The notes beneath the pieces are model-generated. The model had not been told where the DNA came from and made no database searches. It worked only from the letters and a program-made list of their open reading frames with translations. From positions 1,036,554 to 1,100,553 of the forward strand of contig OZ251248.1 of assembly GCA_965240325.2 (NCBI GenBank): DNA of 64,000 nt, given 5' to 3'. The stretch comes from Rebecca billardiae RCC1528. Taxonomy: Eukaryota; Haptophyta. Position 1 is the stretch's first letter, and every line of letters begins with the position of its first letter. The position numbers were made by a program, and so were the translations under genes. Positions 42,941 through 52,766 of the stretch are shown in pieces.

Positions 42941-45854
42941 ATGAAGCGAGCGCCTCCATCGCCGCGCGCCGCCGACATGGGCAGCGCCGCCGACCAGCGC
43001 GCGGCCGAGCAGGCGCTGGGCCCGCGCTCGACGGGGCTCGACCTGATGGACGACGACCCGTTCGACGGCGTGGCCTTCAGCCCGACGCTCGAGGCCGCCA
43101 TCGCCGACGTCATCCCCAGCGAGGACGAGCTCGACCGGTGCGCGCGCGCGCGCGCGGCAGCGGCGGCCGCGCGCGCGCGCTGATCCCGCCCCGCCCCCCC
43201 CCCTCCACCCCCGCGCGCGCCGCGCAGCGCCGACTTCAACGCGACGGCGTACATCAACAAGCTCTTCCCCACCGAGGAGTCCCTCCTCAACGTCGAGCCC
43301 TTCATGGACTCGCTGCGCGGCAAGATTGCGCAGCTCGACGGCGAGATCATGGACACGGTGCGGCTGCAGACGACCGGCGCGGGCTCGGCGCGCGCGGAGC
43401 TCGAGGGCGGGAAGGCGGCGATCCAGGAGCTGTTCCTGCGCGTGCAGGACATCAAGCGCAAGGCGGAGCAGTCCGAGGACATGGTGCACGAGATCTGCGC
43501 CGACATCAAGGCGCTCGACCTCGCCAAGCGCCACCTGACGACCACGATCACCGCGCTCAAGCGGCTGCAGATGCTGAGCTCGGCGGTGGAGCAGCTCGGC
43601 ACGATGTGCCGGGACCGGCTGTACCGCGACGCCGCGCACCTCCTCCTCGCCGTCTCGCAGCTCTCCGTCCACTTTGACGGCTTCCGCGGCATCGCCAAGG
43701 TGGACGCGCTGCGCGACGCGATCGGCGGGTTGCGCGCGCAGCTGCGCCGGCAGATCTTCGACGACGTGAACCGGCTGGGCGCGGGCGGCGGCGCGGAGGA
43801 GGGTGGCGGCGGCGGCGGCGAGGGCGCCGACGCCGCCGCCGCCTCGGCGCACGCGCTCGAGCAGCTCGGCGACGCGTGCGCGGCCGTGGACGCGCTGGGC
43901 GAGCTCGTCGTGCGCGAGATGCTGTGCTGGTTCTGCAACCTCACCTTCGCGCCGTACCGACACATCTTCCACCCGTACGGGGACGGGGGCTCGCTCGAGC
44001 GGACGGAGGTGCGGTACACCTGGCTCCGCCAGGCGCTCAAGAAGTACGCCGCGCGCTACGCGCCCGTCTTCCCCGCGAGCTGGCAGGTGCCGTGCGTGCT
44101 CGCCGTCGAGTTCTGCAAGGTGACGCGCGTGCACCTGGCGGAGATTCTGCAGGAGGCGGGGCGGCAGGACACGCTGCAGGTGGCGGTGCTCACGCACGCG
44201 CTGGTGAAGACGATCGACTTCGAGGCCGAGATGCAGCGCCTCTTCGGCGCCACCGCCGCGCGCATCGCCGCGCCCGACTTCTCGCTCGTCGCGGTCGGCG
44301 CGGCCGCCGCCGCCGCCGCCGACGGCGGCGGCGGCGGCGGCGCCGAGCCCGCCGCCGCCTCGGGCGGCGGCGGCGCGGACGGCGGCGCCGAGTCGTCGGC
44401 GCCCGCGTCGCCGCGCGCGCGCGCCGACTCGTCCGCCTCGGCGCCGCCGGGCGCGCCCGCGTGCGCCGGCTTCTCCTTCGTCGGCTGCGTCTCCTCCGTG
44501 TTCGGCGAGTACATGGGGCTGTACGTGCAGCTGGAGGCCAAGGGCATGGCGGAGGGCGTGCGGGGCGTGCTCGCGCAGGAGCGCTGGGCGGTGCCCGAGG
44601 ACCTGGCGGGCGCGGAGAAGGAGACGCGCGTGCTGCGCTCGTCGATCGACCTCTTCCTCCTCATCAAGCGCGCGCTCAAGCGCTGCGTCCCCGTCTCCAC
44701 CGGCGACGTCCTCCTCCGCCTCCACGGCGTGTGGCGCGACGCGCTCTGTTCGTACGCGGCCGCGGTCGGCGGCCGGCTGCCGCGCGTGCCGCAGGTCGCG
44801 TCCGGCTGGGAGCCGCCGGCGGTGCACCTGTCGGACGAGGAGCTCACGCTGATCTGCGCGGCGGTGACCACGTGCGAGTACTGCGCCGCCACCTCGGGCG
44901 AGCTCGAGGAGTCCATCCGCCGCCAGATCGCGCCCGAGCTCGCCGAGCAGGTCAGCATGGCCGCCGCGCAGGACGCGTTCCAGGGCGCCATCACCGCGGC
45001 CGTCAAGCTGCTGGTCGCGGACGTGGAGACCGGGCTGCACGCGCACCTGCTGGCGTACACGCGCGTGAAGTGGGCGGAGCTCGAGGACGTGTCCGAGGAG
45101 TCCACGCAGATGAACTCCATCCTGCGCAAGCTCGGCAAGGTGCGCGCGCCTACCCTGCCCTGCCCTGCCCTGCCCTGCCCTCGCGTGTCGCCGCGCTCGA
45201 GCGCGCGCTGAGCGGCCGTGCCACTCCCGCCCGCGCTGTGCCGCCGCGCAGGTGGCGGAGTTCTGGGGCGCGCACCTGCTGCCGCTGTACGTGCGCTTCA
45301 CGTGCGACAAGCTCGTCACCTCGTTCGTCCCGCGCTTCGTGCAGATGATCCACCGCTGCCGCCGGCTGGGCGAGACGGGCGCGCAGCAGGTGCTGCTCGA
45401 CCTGCAGGCGCTCAAGTCGTGCCTGCTCGAGCTGCCCGCGCAGTGCGGCACCTCGGGCACGAGCGCGTACACCAAGCTCGTCTCGGCGGAGGTGGGCAAG
45501 GCCGAGCAGCTGCTGCGCCTCGTGCTCACGCCCGAGGAGGCGCTCACGGTGCGGCGCCGGAAGCGCGCGCGCCGCCGCGCGCGCCCGCCGCCGGCCGCCT
45601 CACCCGCGCCGCCGCGCCGCCGCGCCGCTGCGCCGCGCTCGCAGGAGCACTTTGATGAGCTCGCCGCCGGGCTGGGCGGCGCGGGCGTCGATCTCGGGCG
45701 CGTGCTCGAGCTCAAGGGCGTGCGCAAGCCCGAGATGACCGCGTCGGCGATCAACCTGCTCGAGGACATCAAGGGCGGCGTCTCCACCTCCGCGGCGAAC
45801 GCGTCGCTCACGCAGTCGAGCGCCAAGATCAAAAAGCTGCTCAACATCAGCTGA
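42941..45854 (+). CDS. VPS53: VPS53, GARP/EARP tethering-complex subunit
   Basis: Tethers endosome-derived vesicles at the trans-Golgi together with VPS51, VPS52 and VPS54. Exons 42941-43137, 43228-45139, 45252-45548 and 45645-45854 give 871 residues (human about 830). Hallmarks: DFNATAYINKLFPTEESL, AIQELFLRVQDIKRKAEQSE, DIKALDLAKRHLTTTITALK and LQMLSSAVEQLGTM in the N-terminal coiled coil, then EFWGAHLLPLYVRFTC and LLDLQALKSCLLELP. The last exon EHFDELAAGL..DLGRVLELKG matches the family C-terminus. All introns GT-AG; intron 2 holds (CCCTG)n. Two Gly/Ala/Ser-rich inserts (around 43790-43850 and 44300-44460) are lineage-specific. The internal ATG at 42977 is an alternative start. Starts 109 bp after the RCC1-SRCR gene. 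Confidence 0.95.
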
Positions 45855-45929
45855 TGCGCGTCGTCGTCGGTCGAGACTCGGGGTCGAGCCGTCGTCCGGT
45901 GACCGGTGCGCGCAGGTCGCCGCTGCCTG

Positions 45930-46086
45930 CTTTTATTATAGTAGCTGTTTTTATTTATTAAATAAATATATCATTTATAATAATAATAATATATTTAACG
46001 ACAACTATTATAATATTTATTTAACGAAATATTAATAAGTATATTAAAATACTACACTACGACTCTTTACAAATATCAAAACGGCG
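45930..46086. other. Extreme AT-rich island between VPS53 and SPEF1 genes
   Basis: Between convergent genes (gap 45855-46086), about 45930-46080 is nearly pure A/T (TTTATTTATTAAATAAATAT, TATTTATTTAACGAAATATT) with internal inverted repeats (ATTTATTAAATAAAT). Contrast with the GC-rich flanks is abrupt. It presumably includes both 3' ends. Confidence 0.85.
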
Positions 46087-46985
46087 TCAGCCCTGCGGCG
46101 CGATGTGGCCGTGCTGCTCGAGCAGCGCGGTGAGCTTTTGTATCTTGGTGTCCTTGAGGCGCGTGAGCTGCTCGAGCTTCTTGATCTTCACCTCGAGGAT
46201 CTCGACCGTCTCGTTGAGCTCGTCGATCGTCTGGTCTTTCTCTGAGAGCAGCCGCTGCACGTCGATCGAGCCGCCCTCGGCCGGCGGCGGCGGCGCGCGC
46301 GGCGCGGGCCGCAGCCGGCTGTCGGCGGCGGCGCCGCCGTCGGCTGGCCGCGCGGGGAGCGCAAATTGGTGGTGGTGCGGCGGCGGCGGCGACGCGCCCG
46401 CCTCGTCGCCCGTGCCCGGGCTGCCGAGGCCGAGCTGCTGCTGCTGCTGCCGCTGCTGCTGCTTGCGCAGGTTGTACCGCGCGAGCTGCGCGCGTCGCGC
46501 GCGCGCGCGCGCGCGGGAGGGGGTCGGGCGGTCGGCGGTGGTGCCGCGCGCGCGCCCCGCCGCGCGCCCAGAGCCGCACCTGCACCTGCAGCCGCTTGAG
46601 CAGCTGCTCGACCGCCTGCGGCTCCGCGTTCGAGAGCGCCTCCATCTCCGCCTTGTGCATGCCGAGGCCGATCTTCTTGAAGACCTTCTTGGAGAGGGTC
46701 TGCCAGTTGTACATCTTCTGCGAGAACGAGTTGGCCGAGGGGTAGTTGTGCAGCTCCACCATCTTGGGGTAGTAGTGCGCGACCACCTCCGCGACGAGCA
46801 CGCCGTCCGCAAAGTCGCGCGAGATGTTGCGCTTGGGGCGCGAGAGCGGGATCTCGTCGATCCACTGGTAGATGCGCTGCAGGTCGTCCTCCTCCTGCGC
46901 GCGGCGCGGGGGCGCGGCGCGCGCTCAGGCGCGGGGCGCGCGCACCGCGGCGCGTGCGCGCGCGCCGCGCCGCCCCACCCACCAT
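46087..46985 (-). CDS. SPEF1: SPEF1/CLAMP-like calponin-homology microtubule-associated protein
   Basis: Exons complement(46087-46485, 46580-46894, 46983-46985) give 238 residues (human SPEF1 236). Exon 1 is the ATG alone. The CH domain reads EEDDLQRIYQWIDEIPLSRP, KRNISRDFADGVLVAEVV, HYYPKMVELHNYPSANS and KVFKKIGLGMHKAEME, very close to SPEF1. This protein bundles microtubules in the central apparatus of motile cilia and in planar-polarity arrays. A Gln-rich linker follows, then a C-terminal coiled coil (QTIDELNETVEILEVKIKKL) for dimerisation. The donor of exon 2 could be 46586 instead of 46580 (two-residue difference). Its presence argues for motile flagella in the organism. Confidence 0.92.
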
Positions 46986-47226
46986 GGCGCAAGAGCAGCA
47001 GGTTGAGTGTGCCAGAGCCCAAAGGGCGGTTGCCCGATTTCGTCAGCACGGCGTGTGCCGCACGATGGCGGCCGGCCGTAACAGTCTTCAGTCAGACGAT
47101 CTCGTCTAGTAGCTACTCATCGACTTGGCAGGGTCCTCATGCTCCGTCAGGCGGCGCCGGCGCTCACGCCTGCTGGCGGCGGCTGGCCGCCCCCGCCTCG
47201 CTCGCGCCCACTCGATCTCCACAGCC

Positions 47227-49978
47227 TCAGCCCAGCTTGGCCGCGCCGATCGCCTGCGCGGCGGCGACGCACTCGTCGGCGCGCTCGGCGCTCTTGGCCG
47301 CGCCCTGCCCGCGCGTGGCCGAGCCGCCGCCCTTGCCGCCCACCGGCGCGAGCGCCTCGAGCACCCACGCCTTGGCCGGCAGCGCCGCCGCCGCCGCCTC
47401 CGGCACGACGGCGATCGCGGCGAGCGCGCCCTTGGCGGTGCCGAACAGCATGCACGCCTGCGCGCGCGGCGCGCAGCAGAAGCAGCGGCAGCAGCCGGTC
47501 GGTCGGTCAGCGGCGCGGCGCGGCGCGCGGAAGGGCGCGGGCGCGCACCGTGTCGGGCGCGGCGGCCTTGAACGCGTTCATCGCGAGGTCGAGCGCCTTG
47601 CTGTCCGTCTCGCCCTCCAGCCGCACGACGAGCAGCTTGTCCGCCGCGTGCGCGGCGCCGAGCGCGCCCGCCTCGGCGCGCAGCGCCTCTGCGCGCGCCT
47701 TGGTCGCCGCCTTGGCCGCCTCGAGCGCGGCGGCGGCGAGCTCGGCGACGGCGGCGGCGAGCCGGCGCTTGTCCACCTGCGGCACGACGGCGGTCGCCAC
47801 CACCTTCTTCAGCTCCGCCAGCTCCGCGTCGAGCGCCGCGCCGCCCAGCCCCTTGGCCGCGTCGACGCGCGCGCGCAGCTGCGCCGCGGCCGCGATCGCC
47901 TCGCGCGCCGCGGCCGCGGTCACGCCGGTGATGCGCCGCACGCCGCGCGCGATGCCCTCCTCGCCGAGCAGCGCGAACGCCTCGGCCTGCGCCGAGTTGC
48001 TCAGGTGCGTGCCGCCGCAGAACTCGATGGAGTACTCGCCCCACTCCTCCGAGTCGGGCGCGTCCACCAGCTTGCCCACCGGCACGCCTGCGCGCGCGCG
48101 CGCGCGCGGCGCGGCGCGCGCGCGTCAGCGGCCGGCCGCGCGCGGAGGGGCGCGCGCGCGCGGAGCGGGGCGCACCGACGGAGAGCACGCGCACGGGGTC
48201 GGGGTAGGCCTCGCCGAAGACGCAGCGCAGCGACTTGACCGCCTCCGCCTTGGCGAGCGGCTGCACCTCCGTGTGCACCGGCCGCGCCGCGTCGATCTGC
48301 GCGCGCACCGCCGCCTCGACGGCCGCGAGCTCGTCGTCGCTCAGCCCGCGGCCGTGCGCAAAGTCGAAGCGCAGCCGCTCGGGCGTGACGAGCGAGCCGC
48401 GCTGGTCGACGCCGTCGCCGAGGACGGCGCGCAGCGCGTGGTTGAGGATGTGCGTCGCCGTGTGGTTCTTCGCGATCGGCGCGCGCCGCGCGTAGTCCAC
48501 GCGCGCGCTCACCGCCGCGCCCGCCGCCAGCCCGTGCGGCCCGACGGTGCCGACGTGCAGCGCGTACCCGCCAAACTTTTGCACGTCGAGCACGGCGAGC
48601 CCGACGGCGCCGTCGGGGCCGCCGAGGTGGAGCGCGCCGGTGTCGGCGACCTGCCCGCCCGCCTCGGCGTAGAAGGGCGTGGCGTCGAGCACCACGCCCA
48701 CCGTCGCGCCGGCGGGCGCCGCCTGCGCGAAGCCGCCCGCCTCGCCCGGGCCGAGGTAGACGGCGCGCACGGTCGTGGACAGCGCGCGCCCCGCGCCGCT
48801 CGCCGGCTCCCACGCGTACTTGGGCTCGTCGTCGGTGGGCGGCGCGCCCATCTTGCGCAGCTCGTCGACCTGCGCGGCCTCGAGCACGAGCGCGCGCTTG
48901 TCGCCGAACGCGCTCGCCTCGCGCGACTCCGCCTTGGACTGCTCGAAGAGCGCCTCGAACGCGGGCAGGTCGACGGCGAGGCCGCGCTCCTCCGCCATCA
49001 GCTGCGTGAGGTCGACGGGGAAGCCGTACGTCGTGTAGAGCATGTGCACGTCCTCGCCGCGCATGACGGCGCCGGGCGCGAGCCGCGCGGCGCGCTTGTC
49101 GAACTCGCGCAGCCCGCGGTCCAGCGTCCGCGTGAACTGCTCCTCCTCGCCCTTGAGCACCTCGGCGATGTGCGCGGGGCGCGCGCGCAGCTCGGGGAAC
49201 GTGTCGCCAAACAGCGCCACGACCGCCGGCACGAGCGTGTGGAAGAAGCCGGGCGGCGCCTTGAGGATGTCGGCGCCGTAGCGCACGGCGCGGCGCAGGA
49301 TGCGGCGGAGCACGTACCCGCGCCCCTCGTTCGACGGCGTCGCGCCGTCCGCGATCGAGAAGGTGAGCGTGCGGATGTGGTCGGCGACGACGCGGTACGC
49401 CATGTCGACGCGGTCCGCGTCGGCCGCGCCGACCGCGCCGCCGTACGGCCGGAGCTTGTCGGCGCCGACGGCGGCGCGGATCGCGTCGAAGAGGCGGGCG
49501 AAGACGTCGATGTCGTAGTTCGAGCGCTTCCCGAGCAGGATCGACGCGACGCGCTCGAGCCCCATCCCCGTGTCCACGCACGGCGCGGGCAGCTTGACGA
49601 GCGAGCCGTCGCGCTCGCGGTTGTACTGCATGAAGACGAGGTTCCAGATCTCGAGCACGTCGGGGTCGTCCATGTTGACGAGGTGCGCGGCGTCGCGCCC
49701 GCCGCCGATCCGGTCGTAGTGGATCTCGGAGCACGGGCCGCACGGCCCCGTGTCGCCCATCTCCCAGAAGTTGTCCTTCATGTTCCCCTTGAGGATGCGC
49801 GCGTCGGGCACGTACCGGCCCCACAGCGCCTTGGCCTGCAGGTCGGGCTCGAGGCCCTGCGCGGCGTTGCCCTCAAAGTAGGTGACGTACAGCCGGTCGG
49901 GGTCGATGCCGTACGGCCCGGTGAGCAGCGCCCACGCCCACGCGATCGCCTCCTCCTTGAAGTAGTCGCCGAAGCTCC

Positions 49979-50009
<31 letters not shown>

Positions 50010-50737
50010 GTACACGTCCTTGCCCACGTCGTCGAGGTCGTTGTGCTTGCCGCCCGCGCGGATGCACTTCTGCGTGTTCGCCACGCGCGTGAGCTTGGCC
50101 ATCGGCGAGGCGGGGTCCACCTGCCCCAGGAAGATGGGCTTGAACTGGTTCATCCCCGCGTTGATGAAGAGCAGCGTCGGGTCGTGCAGCGGCACGACCG
50201 GCGACGACGGCCAGAACGTGTGCGCCGCGCCGTCCGCCTGGCAGAAGAAGTCGATGAAGGCCTGGCGCACCTGCGCGGTCGTGGTGAACGTCGGCGCCGC
50301 CGACGACGCCGGCGCGGCCGCGTCGAGCGCGTCCGCGATCGCGCCGAGCGGCGCGGGCGCGCGCGCCGACACGGCGGCGGAGACGGCCGCCTCGAGCGCG
50401 TCCGCCACGCCGTGCGCCTGCAGGTACGCGGCGATCTCGGGGAGGAGCTGCGCGGCGTCGTCGGCGGCGGGCGGGGCGGCGGGCGCGTCGTCCGCGCCGC
50501 CGCCGCCGCGCAGCCGCGCCGCGATGAAGGGCAGCGGCGCGTCGGGCCGCCGCGCGATCGCCTCGTTCACCGCCGCCGTGAGCGCGGCCTCGAGGCCGGC
50601 GTGCGCGGCGAGGTACGCCTCGACGGAGCTCGCCTAGGGGGTTGGGCGCGGCGCAGGGAGGCGCGCGCGCGCGAGGGGGCGTGAGCGGCGCGTGTGGTGC
50701 GCGCGCGCGCGAGAGAGAGAGGGCGGGCGCGCACCAT
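47227..50737 (-). CDS. AARS: Alanyl-tRNA synthetase with duplicated N-terminal helical module
   Basis: Charges tRNA-Ala. Exons complement(47227-47457, 47549-48087, 48176-50633, 50735-50737), GT-AG, 1,076 residues. Exon 1 is probably the ATG alone. Class II catalytic core: FTTTAQVRQAFIDFF, PTLLFINAGMNQFKPIFLG, TQKCIRAGGKHNDLDDVG (motif 1-2 region) and HHTFFEMLGNWSFGDYF. The editing domain has HTATHILNHALR (HxxxH) and, across intron 2, EFCGGTHLSN (the Cys-x3-His zinc half-site). The C-terminal C-Ala domain ends KGGGSATRGQG. Before the core are two copies of a helical module, YLAAHAGLEAALTAAVNEAI and YLQAHGVADALEAAVSAAV, each followed by a Pro/Ile-Ala segment. The first carries ARLRGGGG. One gene might serve cytosol and organelles, but no clear presequence is seen. 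Confidence 0.95.
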
Positions 50738-50932
50738 GGGGCCGCCGCTCGCGAGATCGACGATGGAGGCGCGTTGATGCTGGGGCCCGCGTTTGCGCGC
50801 GGGCGTGGCCACGGGTGTGCCCGCCCCGGACTCCGTTCCTGCTGCAGAGTAGTAGACGCGTCCGGGACTGGGCGGCGCGTGTCGACGTGCTGCCGCTCTT
50901 GCTGGCGCGAGAGAGGAGCCAAGGGAGGCAGC
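50738..50932. promoter_or_regulatory. Divergent intergenic spacer, probable shared promoter
   Basis: 195 bp between the start codons of alanyl-tRNA synthetase (-) and ribosomal protein eS30 (+), two housekeeping translation genes. No TATA box seen. Confidence 0.4.
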
Positions 50933-51300
50933 ATGGGTGAGCGCCCCCGCCCCACGTCGCGCAACGCCCGACTGGGCGGGCCGCGCGGGGCGCGCGGGCG
51001 CGCGGCGCGGCGCGCGCGGCGCGCGGGCGGTGCGGCGCCCGGGCCGCGCGCGCCGACGCACCCGCCGACGCACCCGCCGCGCCGCCCGCCCCTGCGCGCG
51101 CGCCGCGCGCAGGCAAGGTCCACGGCTCGCTCGCGCGCGCCGGCAAGGTGCGCGGCCAGACGCCAAAGGTGGCGAAGCAGGCGGACAAGCCGAAGCCCAA
51201 GACGGGCCGCGCGAAGAAGCGGATCATCTACAACCGGCGATTCGTCAACGTCGTCGTGGGCATGGGCAAGAAGAAGGGGCCCAACTCGAACATGAAGTGA
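50933..51300 (+). CDS. RPS30: Small-subunit ribosomal protein eS30, not fused to ubiquitin-like FUBI
   Basis: Cytosolic 40S protein. Exon 1 is only four bases (50933-50936, ATGG), intron 50937-51112 (176 bp, GTGAGC...CAG), exon 2 51113-51300. The product is 63 residues: [20 protein letters not shown], then [13 protein letters not shown] and [13 protein letters not shown]. The junction G|GC recreates the invariant Gly-2. Unlike animals, there is no FUBI ubiquitin-like domain in front, as in fungi and plants. It is easily missed by gene finders because of the four-base first exon. Confidence 0.97.
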
Positions 51301-52766
51301 GCGCGCCGGCGGGCGGCGGGGGCGGCCGGGCAGCCGCAGCGCGCGCGCTCGCCGCCCCCGCCCGAGGCGCGCTGGGGCTCGCCGGGCCGACGGTGGCGAG
51401 CGCCAGGGTCGCCGGTGCGGCGCGGGCCGCCGCGCGCGGCGCGGTGGCGCTCGGGAGGCGGTCGCGGGCCTCGTGCCGGCCTGCACGGCTGCGACAGCCG
51501 GGCATGGTGCTCGCAGGCGCGCGGCGAGCACGGCGCAAGCCGCAGCGCGCGGTGATGGCGATCGGATGCGGCCGCGTGCCGACAGTGACCAGCGCGGACG
51601 GATGATCACGCGGGACGTGATTGCAGCTGCTGCGGCCACGGTCACGGTGCAGCACCTCGGTCACTCGGTGGGCGTGATTCGCCGACTGATCGTGGTGCAG
51701 GCCTGCGCCTCGTCGGCGCGCGTGATATATCCGCACCGGTGCGCGCTGACGGCATCGGTACTGCAGATCGATGATGATGACGATGACGCATTCTATATAT
51801 AGATATAACAGTCTGTACGTACGTCGTCATCAGTGAATAAGAGCGTATACTCCGCCTCCGGCCCGCGGCTCCGGCCCGCGCGGGCCGCGCGCGGGCGGCT
51901 GACGGCTTCGCGGGCCCGGCGGGGCTCCGGCCGCTCCGGGCCCCGGGCCCGGCGCGGCGCGGGTCCGCCGCGGCTCACGGCGCATGCGGCGCAGCCGCCC
52001 CGCCCGCGGGCCGCCTCCGCCGCTGCCAGCAGCCCGAGGCCGCGGTCAGCCGCCGTATACTGGCAGGACCGTAATCTGATGACGACGCGGTACTCCGTCA
52101 GTCTGGCAGGCCGGGCCCGCACTCAATACTGCCGGGCTTTAATAACTACGACTATATTATCGTCTGTCTATATTCTATCTAAATTGGCAACGACCGCCGC
52201 ACCGCAGCACCGCGGCGGCTACAGTAGCCGCCGCGGCAGCGCCGCCGGCCCGCTGCGGCCGCGCCCGGCGCTCGGACCGCGCTCGCCGCGGTCGGACTCG
52301 GCGACTCGGAGTCGGAGTGTCAGACTGCCTGATCAGGTGAGGCCCGCCCCTAATCACTTAATCAGTGGGCACAGAGGCTCCGACGTCGGAGGTCAGTGCG
52401 GATGACGGCGGCGCAGCTCGGCGCGGCCTCATCGCCCGTATCTGAGCGCGAAGACTGCAGACGACAAGGGTACTCGACTATAACGCGGACTATACATCAA
52501 TAATGACAATCGGCATGCACACGCAGCATCAAGCAGCAGTCGTGCGTCGTATAGTAGTAGCGTCCATGAAGTGATCGCCATCGGAAGTCTATCATCGTCA
52601 GCTCGAATAATTATAACGCCTGCGCCCGCCGGCATAAGTCTAAGAGCAGCTGACACACGGATCGGCTGCTGGCGCTTAACTCAGTACGAGTGGCGAATAT
52701 ATCGCCGGACGATACTGCTGCGCGCAGCACGAGTGACGGCACCGGCCCACGCCGCGGGCCCGTCGC
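51301..52766. other. Long intergenic region, no gene supported
   Basis: 1,466 bp. From 51301 to about 51480 it is GC-rich 3' flank. Around 51720-51830 it has GAT repeats and TATATATAG. At 51855-51990 lies a dense block of GGCCCGCG/GCGGGCC-type self-complementary sequence. From 52060 to 52720 base composition is nearly balanced, and frames are short. Downstream (52690-52766) is the 3' side of the minus-strand RCC1 gene. No RNA gene is recognised. Confidence 0.5.

Noticed and set aside
47507-48130. Separate small gene on the minus strand at the C-terminal half of AARS
   Set aside because: The frame carries EFCGGTHLSN and joins in phase to the upstream exon, so it is part of the synthetase.
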